Positions 61,701-64,000 of a stretch of 64,000 nt of DNA are shown piece by piece. The translations under genes were made by a program, and so were the position numbers. The notes under the pieces are model-generated. The model was not told the origin of the DNA. It ran no database searches and saw only the letters and a list, made by a program, of their open reading frames with translations. Positions within the stretch are counted from its first letter, which is position 1; each line of letters starts with the position of its first letter. The stretch is from Ctenosaura bakeri (taxonomy: Eukaryota; Chordata; Lepidosauria; Squamata; Iguanidae), in assembly GCA_948474755.1 (NCBI GenBank), contig CAOLHI010001010.1, positions 62,001 to 126,000 on the forward strand, written 5' to 3'.

Positions 61701-63789
61701 AATGTTACTGTCTCATTACTGCTTATAAAAACTAGTGATAGTGACACAAAATACATAGAACTTTGGATGCTATCAGGAGATCCCTGTGATACTCATAGTC
61801 TGTCTATGTCAGGGGTGTCAAATTCAATTTCATTTTGGGCCACATCAGCATTATGGTTGTCCTCAAAGGGCTGGTTGTATCTGTAAGATTATATAAAGGT
61901 ACATACTCTTTTATCATTAAATAATTGCCTCTGCATTCAGTTATTACTGGTTTTAGTAATAACTAGCTCTGAAACTAGAAGTCTAGGAAAAATAATGGCA
62001 AGCAGGTATTCAAGTGTACAACTATTAAATTAAATGAAAAATGAGTTTTGAAAACAGAAAGTTATTTTTTAATCATCAGATAAATATTACCTGTGCCTCT
62101 TTCTGCCCCCACTCCCCTGTCCCTCTTTCTGCTCCACCTTTCCCCTATAGCTCGTTCTGCCCCCCTCTCCCTCTGCCCCTCTCTGTACCTTATGAGCCCG
62201 ATCCCCACATTGCGGGCCTCTGGCTGCCCATGTTCTGAAGAGGGGCCCAGCAGCCAGCATGTGCAATCTGCTTCCACTTCTGACTGTTCCTCTGTCCAAT
62301 TCTCAAGAGCTGTGCAGAGCATTGCCCTTGTAACCTGCAGCAATGCTCTGAGGGCGAGACTTGGACAGAGAAGCAGTCAGAAGTAGAAGTAGATTGCGAG
62401 TTCTGGCTGCTGGGCCACTCTTCAGAATACCGGCACCCAGGGGCCTGCAATGTGGGTATCGGGCTTGCCAGGCAGAAGGGGAGTGCCGCAGCTGTAGGAG
62501 AGGTTTGTGGGCCACATGAAATGGCCTGGTGGGCCAGCTTTGGCCCAGGGGCCTTGTGTTTGACACATGTGGTCTGCGTGGTACCAGCTTCCAGAGATGT
62601 GAATATTTTCGCAGGAAAGGAAGAAAAAGAAGCAGATTGTCCAGAGATGTGTAGTAAAGTTTTTGGATAGTATGGCAGTTAACATAACCTGGTGCTCTCC
62701 ACTACTGTACATTTCCATCTCGTCCTCCAGCTAGCTGGGTATGTTGCACCATCTAGTAATAATAGGTATTGTAGCCCAGCACATGAAGATTGCCAAGCTG
62801 GGTGTTAGAAAGCTGTTCTATGCTGTTATTCTTTTTAATTACTTGTTTTCCATCAGCCAAATAAGCCTAGCAGTAATGTTAAAATTTATTTCTGAGTAAA
62901 TATGTATAGGTTTTGACTGTGAGAAATATTTGACCAGTCTATAAAAGATTAAAGTTTAATCTTGCCAATTTGCTCTTTTGTCAATTTTCCCCTTTTCCCC
63001 AAGGAAGATTGGAGAGCGCAAAATGAAGGATGCAGTTGACTTTGGCACTTATCTTCTTAGCGTGGTTAACAGCTATATTTTCCGTGAAAACCTAGCTCTA
63101 CGGAACATGGCAGAATGGACAGCAGCATCAAAATCCCAATTCTCTAAGCGTCCTTCTCAGGTCTTACATTTCTTAAATATACTGAGATGTGCAACAAAAC
63201 TGTGTTAGGTGGTAAAGAGCTGGAAAATAAGACTAAATTAGTAATTTCTCGTTAAGGATCTATATCTTTGATCTTGCCACTTTTGTTTAGAGGGATTTTT
63301 TCCCCATTTCTGAGTTAAAATTCATGAGCAGGTTATGGTACTGGCTGTATAGATCTATACTGTATATATGTAGTATTGGATAAGTGACTGATTATGCATA
63401 TTGTGGGCATAATTCTCTGGATCCATGATGAAATTACTGATGAATGCTCTAGATAAAATGGTGTGATCAGTGGAATTCTTCTACCCAAGTGACTCTGACT
63501 GAAGTGAGTAGGAATGTGATTCATATAAGAAAGAGCATTAATGTATAGACTATTTTAAACTGTCTATACATTAATGCTCTTTCTTTTATTTTAAACACTA
63601 AAACAGACTTGAGTGGCAGACAATTGAATTATAAGTAAAACAAATGGATATCAGGAACTGTCTCAAATATTTTTTTAGGTAAAGTTCCGTAAGACATCAG
63701 GTATTGAAATGACAGATGAAGATGAATACTATCTTCTGACTCAAGCAAAACCTGATGAAGTTTCATGGATAGATGAGAAAGCTCAGAAG
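34293..63789 (+). CDS. CFAP43: CFAP43 (WDR96), cilia- and flagella-associated protein 43, N-terminal half
   Basis: Axonemal WD-repeat protein. With CFAP44 it tethers the inner-arm dynein f/I1 head to the doublet microtubule and is needed for sperm flagella and motile cilia. Nineteen exons join in one frame (2478 nt, 826 residues) with GT-AG junctions, and the gene continues past the window; human CFAP43 is about 1665 residues over 38 exons. Recognisable segments: RWVQGFS and CYPCGN near the start, [81 protein letters not shown] and [12 protein letters not shown]. These are typical beta-propeller blades. Introns carry many transposons but no exon is disrupted. The promoter has an RFX-like X-box. 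Confidence 0.96.
34435..34791. mobile_element. GGCC foldback MITE, copy 11 (outer, interrupted by copy 12)
   Basis: Outer asymmetric-type element, starting GGCCCTTCCACACTACACTG and ending CAGTGTAGTGCAGAAATGGCC. Its right arm is split at the AATAAT inside GTGGAA-AATAGCA by copy 12. Lies in CFAP43 intron 1, 74 bp past exon 1. Confidence 0.85.
34605..34757. mobile_element. GGCC foldback MITE, copy 12 (nested)
   Basis: 153 bp hairpin-type element with the right-arm inner part deleted. Inserted into copy 11 with the 3-bp duplication AAT on both sides (34602-34604, 34758-34760). The first base of its terminus is C instead of G. Confidence 0.9.
35165..35360. mobile_element. GGCC foldback MITE, copy 13 (asymmetric type)
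   Basis: 196 bp, termini TGCCATTTCCGCACTACAC and TTAGTGCGGAAATGGCC. Ends 93 bp before CFAP43 exon 2. Confidence 0.85.
35454..35707 (+). CDS. CFAP43: CFAP43 exon 2
   Basis: 254 nt. Acceptor TTCTTCCCTAAG, donor GTAGGC. Encodes [31 protein letters not shown] and IYIYGFPGL, the first propeller blade. A foldback MITE ends 93 bp upstream of it. Confidence 0.95.
36131..36162 (+). repeat. (GGA)n(GAA)n tract
   Basis: Short polypurine triplet run in CFAP43 intron 2. Confidence 0.85.
37542..37707. mobile_element. GGCC foldback MITE, copy 14
   Basis: 166 bp, termini GGCCGTTTCCTTACTGGAC and GTCTAGTGCAGAAATGGCA, 3-bp duplication TGT. CFAP43 intron 2. Confidence 0.85.
38776..38872 (+). CDS. CFAP43: CFAP43 exon 3
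   Basis: 97 nt. Acceptor TATTTTAG, donor GTAAGTG. Encodes [20 protein letters not shown] and PEFTLSIW. Confidence 0.95.
39519..39576 (+). repeat. (AAGG)n and (CCAG)n microsatellites
   Basis: A short AAGG run followed by about nine CCAG/CCAA tetramers in CFAP43 intron 3. Confidence 0.9.
40306..40473 (+). CDS. CFAP43: CFAP43 exon 4
   Basis: 168 nt. Acceptor GCTGTGGATTAG, donor GTAAGTA. Encodes [20 protein letters not shown] and [14 protein letters not shown]. Confidence 0.95.
40629..40779 (+). CDS. CFAP43: CFAP43 exon 5
   Basis: 151 nt. Acceptor CCTTGTTTCAG, donor GTGAGC. Encodes [13 protein letters not shown] and [20 protein letters not shown]. Confidence 0.95.
41230..41690 (-). repeat. LINE-like 3' fragment, reverse orientation
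   Basis: Contains GACTCAAGGCACCTTACAGC and AGTGAGTTCCACTGGAAGGA, typical of the 3' part of an ancient vertebrate LINE. Family not assigned. CFAP43 intron 5. Confidence 0.4.
42021..42195. mobile_element. GGCC foldback MITE, copy 15 (asymmetric type)
   Basis: 175 bp, termini GGCCATTTCCACACTACA and GTAGGGTGGAAATGGCC, 3-bp duplication ATA. Counting the half-copy at 26566 separately, this is the fifteenth entry. CFAP43 intron 5. Confidence 0.88.
42860..43019 (+). CDS. CFAP43: CFAP43 exon 6
   Basis: 160 nt. Acceptor TTCAATTGAAG, donor GTGAGA. Encodes [20 protein letters not shown] and [12 protein letters not shown], strongly family-like. Confidence 0.95.
43205..43379. mobile_element. Small hAT-like MITE
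   Basis: 175 bp from CAGTGCTCCTCAGGCTGTCT to CTTTGAGTAGTACTG, with 8-bp duplication TTCTAAAT / TTCTAAAG (7 of 8). CFAP43 intron 6. Confidence 0.8.
44210..44263 (+). CDS. CFAP43: CFAP43 exon 7, candidate small in-frame exon
   Basis: 54 nt between CTTTCCAG and GTATTT, starting and ending in the same phase as its neighbours. It therefore adds 18 basic residues ([18 protein letters not shown]) without disturbing the frame. Mammalian CFAP43 also has a variable linker at this point, but I see no clear identity. It may be a real linker exon or an optional cassette, and skipping it leaves the protein intact. Confidence 0.6.
45494..45655 (-). mobile_element. Sauria-type SINE, partial
   Basis: Reverse copy: TGTTGTGTGCATTCAAGATG to CACCCAGTGGGTTTCCATGA. 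The head is missing. CFAP43 intron 7. Confidence 0.8.
45755..45862. repeat. Interspersed repeat related to 12252-12415
   Basis: Contains ACTTTAAGACTAACTGGGAT, ACATAAGCTTTTGTGGACTA and CATCAGATG, a degenerate copy ending 72 bp before CFAP43 exon 8. Confidence 0.45.
45935..46014 (+). CDS. CFAP43: CFAP43 exon 8
   Basis: 80 nt. Acceptor TCTTTTCCATAG, donor GTAAGA. Encodes [18 protein letters not shown], a blade start that matches the family in pattern. Confidence 0.92.
46188..46480. mobile_element. GC-rich GGCC-terminated element, opposite-end copy
   Basis: Begins GGCCCTTTCCACACGGGGG and contains the internal palindrome TAAAAACCACTT...AAGTGGTTTTTA. It is homologous to 29295-29700 in opposite orientation and stops near 46480 without the other terminus. 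CFAP43 intron 8. Confidence 0.65.
47834..47965 (+). CDS. CFAP43: CFAP43 exon 9
   Basis: 132 nt, phase 0 at both ends. Encodes [31 protein letters not shown]. Donor GTATGT. Confidence 0.94.
48710..48826 (+). CDS. CFAP43: CFAP43 exon 10
   Basis: 117 nt, phase 0. Acceptor CATTTAACAG, donor GTAAGG. Encodes [10 protein letters not shown] and [16 protein letters not shown]. Confidence 0.94.
49140..49420 (+). repeat. LINE 3'-end fragment, related to 14930-15185
   Basis: Shares the GTGGAACTC-CTCC block and the following AGACTGGCTCC region, then an AT-rich tail. CFAP43 intron 10. Confidence 0.5.
49814..49894 (+). CDS. CFAP43: CFAP43 exon 11
   Basis: 81 nt, phase 0. Acceptor TATATTGTAG, donor GTATGC. 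Encodes [18 protein letters not shown], a WD40 strand pattern. Confidence 0.95.
50189..50337 (+). CDS. CFAP43: CFAP43 exon 12
   Basis: 149 nt. Acceptor TTCTCTCCCTAG, donor GTAAGTAG. Encodes [33 protein letters not shown] and VIHQVLVSE. Confidence 0.95.
50690..51570 (+). repeat. GC-rich repeat, possible solo LTR
   Basis: About 0.9 kb of GC-rich sequence in CFAP43 intron 12, unlike the surrounding AT-rich intron. It has a TATA-like TTTATAA at about 50994, a run of AAGTTCAAG-type short repeats (51345-51400) and an AATAAA near 51428 followed by TGTGTGTGGTCTCTTCATTT. That order fits an LTR (promoter, then poly(A) site). Ends and a target duplication are not resolved, and no coding region accompanies it. 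Confidence 0.4.
52148..52839. mobile_element. hAT nonautonomous transposon A
   Basis: 692 bp from CACATGTGTCAAACACAAGG to GAGCTTGACACCCCTG, with an exact 8-bp duplication CTCTACCT (52140-52147, 52840-52847). Internally foldback: AGTAGAAGTAGAT reappears inverted. Contains a (GATA)n microsatellite at 52662-52719 and (CAGT)n at 52721-52740. CFAP43 intron 12. Inverted relative to 61810-62571. Confidence 0.92.
53432..53535 (+). CDS. CFAP43: CFAP43 exon 13
   Basis: 104 nt. Acceptor TTCTCTTTTCAAG, donor GTAATA. Encodes [20 protein letters not shown] and [13 protein letters not shown]. Confidence 0.94.
54484..54718. mobile_element. Tigger-like (pogo) MITE
   Basis: 235 bp flanked by TA. Ends CAGTCAGCCCTCCATTTC and CCAAGGGCCCACTG. 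Includes CCACAGAGTCAACCAACCAT, a familiar Tigger1/MER2-type stretch. CFAP43 intron 13. Confidence 0.8.
55452..55868. mobile_element. Longer GGCC-terminated DNA transposon
   Basis: 417 bp, ends GGCCCTTTCCACACA and TGTGCAGAAATGGCC with the 3-bp duplication TAA on both sides. The termini resemble the foldback MITEs but the interior is unrelated, without long inverted arms. CFAP43 intron 13, ending 210 bp before exon 14. Confidence 0.75.
56079..56219 (+). CDS. CFAP43: CFAP43 exon 14
   Basis: 141 nt. Acceptor TTTCATTGTAG, donor GTAAAA. Encodes [28 protein letters not shown] and VEIFNLQEK. It sits where the family has a conserved IALxCP...LEIF pattern. It is the only nearby exon that joins both neighbours in phase. 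Confidence 0.9.
56421..56570 (+). mobile_element. 5S rRNA-derived Sauria SINE, partial
   Basis: 5S-like head CTTGGAAGCTAAGCAGGCTG then GGTTAGTATGTGGATGGGAA, followed by a shortened Bov-B-like tail (GACAGATGACTTGAAGACAC). Confidence 0.85.
56590..56800 (+). mobile_element. Bov-B (RTE) LINE reverse transcriptase fragment
   Basis: One frame reads [26 protein letters not shown], the RT core of Bov-B/RTE elements. About 200 bp, isolated, not active. Lies right after a SINE whose tail matches the Bov-B type. CFAP43 intron 14. Confidence 0.8.
56995..57164 (+). CDS. CFAP43: CFAP43 exon 15
   Basis: 170 nt. Acceptor TTCAATCTGCAG, donor GTATGA. Encodes [20 protein letters not shown] and APFICKYNL, matching the GY-SQ-PFICKY stretch of the family. 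Confidence 0.94.
58318..58965. mobile_element. Tigger-like element (CAGGTTAAGTATTCC end)
   Basis: Begins CAGGTTAAGTATTCCTTATC and ACCAGAAGTGCTTCATATTT, and ends AGTTTTGGTTTTTGGAGG. The interior has inverted copies of GGAGATCTCT and of GCTGGAGAGAGA. CFAP43 intron 15. Includes a (TTTTA)n run near 58545-58568. Confidence 0.65.
59285..59437 (+). CDS. CFAP43: CFAP43 exon 16
   Basis: 153 nt, phase 0. Acceptor TTTGATTTACAG, donor GTAATTG. Encodes [20 protein letters not shown] and [12 protein letters not shown], a complete blade. Confidence 0.95.
60990..61210 (-). mobile_element. Sauria-type SINE
   Basis: Reverse copy: TTGTACCTTCCAGTCATTTC, CAAACCTATCACAGGGTTTT, then TTTGAACCCTGGTCTCCCAG as the B-box complement. 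CFAP43 intron 16. Confidence 0.85.
61467..61597 (+). CDS. CFAP43: CFAP43 exon 17
   Basis: 131 nt. Acceptor TTCTTTTAAAAG, donor GTAAGTG. Encodes [20 protein letters not shown] and [13 protein letters not shown], the last visible blade. Confidence 0.95.
61810..62571. mobile_element. hAT nonautonomous transposon B
   Basis: 762 bp from CAGGGGTGTCAAATTCAATT to GTGTTTGACACATGTG. Flanks GTCTATGT and GTCTGCGT agree at 6 of 8 bases. Same family as 52148-52839 but in the opposite orientation. CFAP43 intron 17. Confidence 0.88.
63004..63160 (+). CDS. CFAP43: CFAP43 exon 18
   Basis: 157 nt. Acceptor CTTTTCCCCAAG, donor GTCTTA. Encodes residues that leave the propeller and enter the linker/coiled-coil half, including [19 protein letters not shown]. 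Confidence 0.93.
63527..63585 (+). repeat. Perfect 24-bp inverted repeat with 11-nt loop
   Basis: Arms 63527-63550 and 63562-63585 are exact complements; loop TATTTTAAACT. Located in CFAP43 intron 18, 93 bp before exon 19. The sequence TATTTTAAAC occurs in the loop and again just after the right arm. Confidence 0.95.
63679..63789 (+). CDS. CFAP43: CFAP43 exon 19 (last exon in the window)
   Basis: 111 nt, phase 0. Acceptor ATTTTTTTAG, donor GTAATTG. Encodes [20 protein letters not shown], an acidic linker. The gene continues beyond base 64000. Confidence 0.93.
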
Positions 63790-64000
63790 GTAATTGTACT
63801 ACTATTGTAAAGTCTTAATGGCAACTGGATTATTTTATTTTATTTGAGCTCAAGCTGTCCTGTGAAAACACATATTTTTAAAAGCCACCTCATTCTCAGA
63901 CATTCATAGAGACTAATCAGAAATGGAAGAAAGACAACAACTGAATTGGGCTCTGTCCTGCTTCAGGCAAGGCAGCATCCACAAGCAATCTCTAGGCAGT

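Noticed and set aside
62062..62566. Overlapping open frames in the CFAP43 intron
   Set aside because: They lie wholly inside the hAT element at 61810-62571, and similar frames appear in its relative at 52148-52839.

Overview
The window is vertebrate nuclear DNA from a squamate reptile, most probably a lizard. It is intron-rich and AT-leaning. It is littered with reptile repeats: Sauria-type SINEs whose tails resemble Bov-B, 5S-rRNA-derived SINEs, a CR1 LINE, a Bov-B/RTE fragment, hAT and Tigger-like DNA transposons, and a large family of foldback MITEs. Species cannot be fixed from sequence alone; 5S-Sauria SINEs are known from Anolis, so an iguanian is plausible.

Two real genes are present, head to head. 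GSTO1 (omega-class glutathione transferase) lies on the minus strand from 25859 down to 12953. All six coding exons splice in phase into 242 residues, with the catalytic cysteine at position 32. CFAP43 (WDR96, a ciliary and flagellar axonemal protein) lies on the plus strand from 34293 and runs off the right edge. Nineteen in-phase exons give the first 826 residues, roughly the N-terminal half. The GSTO1-CFAP43 neighbourhood is conserved with mammals. No second omega GST (GSTO2) is visible here.

Layout: 1-12.6 kb is the 3' flank of GSTO1, with no gene seen; it holds a 5'-truncated CR1 LINE (4.2-6.6 kb), SINEs, a Tigger-like element and unassigned DNA. 12.6-25.9 kb is GSTO1. 25.9-34.3 kb is the divergent intergenic region. 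34.3-64 kb is the first half of CFAP43, with introns carrying hAT, Tigger, SINE, probable LTR and MITE insertions.

The most unusual structure is a family of 140-200 bp foldback elements. Termini are GGCCATTTCCGCACT and flanks are 3-bp target duplications. Fourteen copies are recognisable, eleven of them between 24.4 and 37.7 kb around the two divergent promoters. One, in GSTO1 intron 1, is a perfect 184-bp palindrome with no spacer, 25 bp from the exon 1 splice donor. Another sits about 190 bp upstream of the GSTO1 ATG, so the GSTO1 promoter and first exon form a 250-bp island between two foldbacks. Also notable are a perfect 24-bp-stem hairpin just upstream of the last visible CFAP43 exon, an inverted pair of about 700-bp hAT elements bracketing five CFAP43 exons, and an RFX X-box-like site 60 bp before the CFAP43 ATG.
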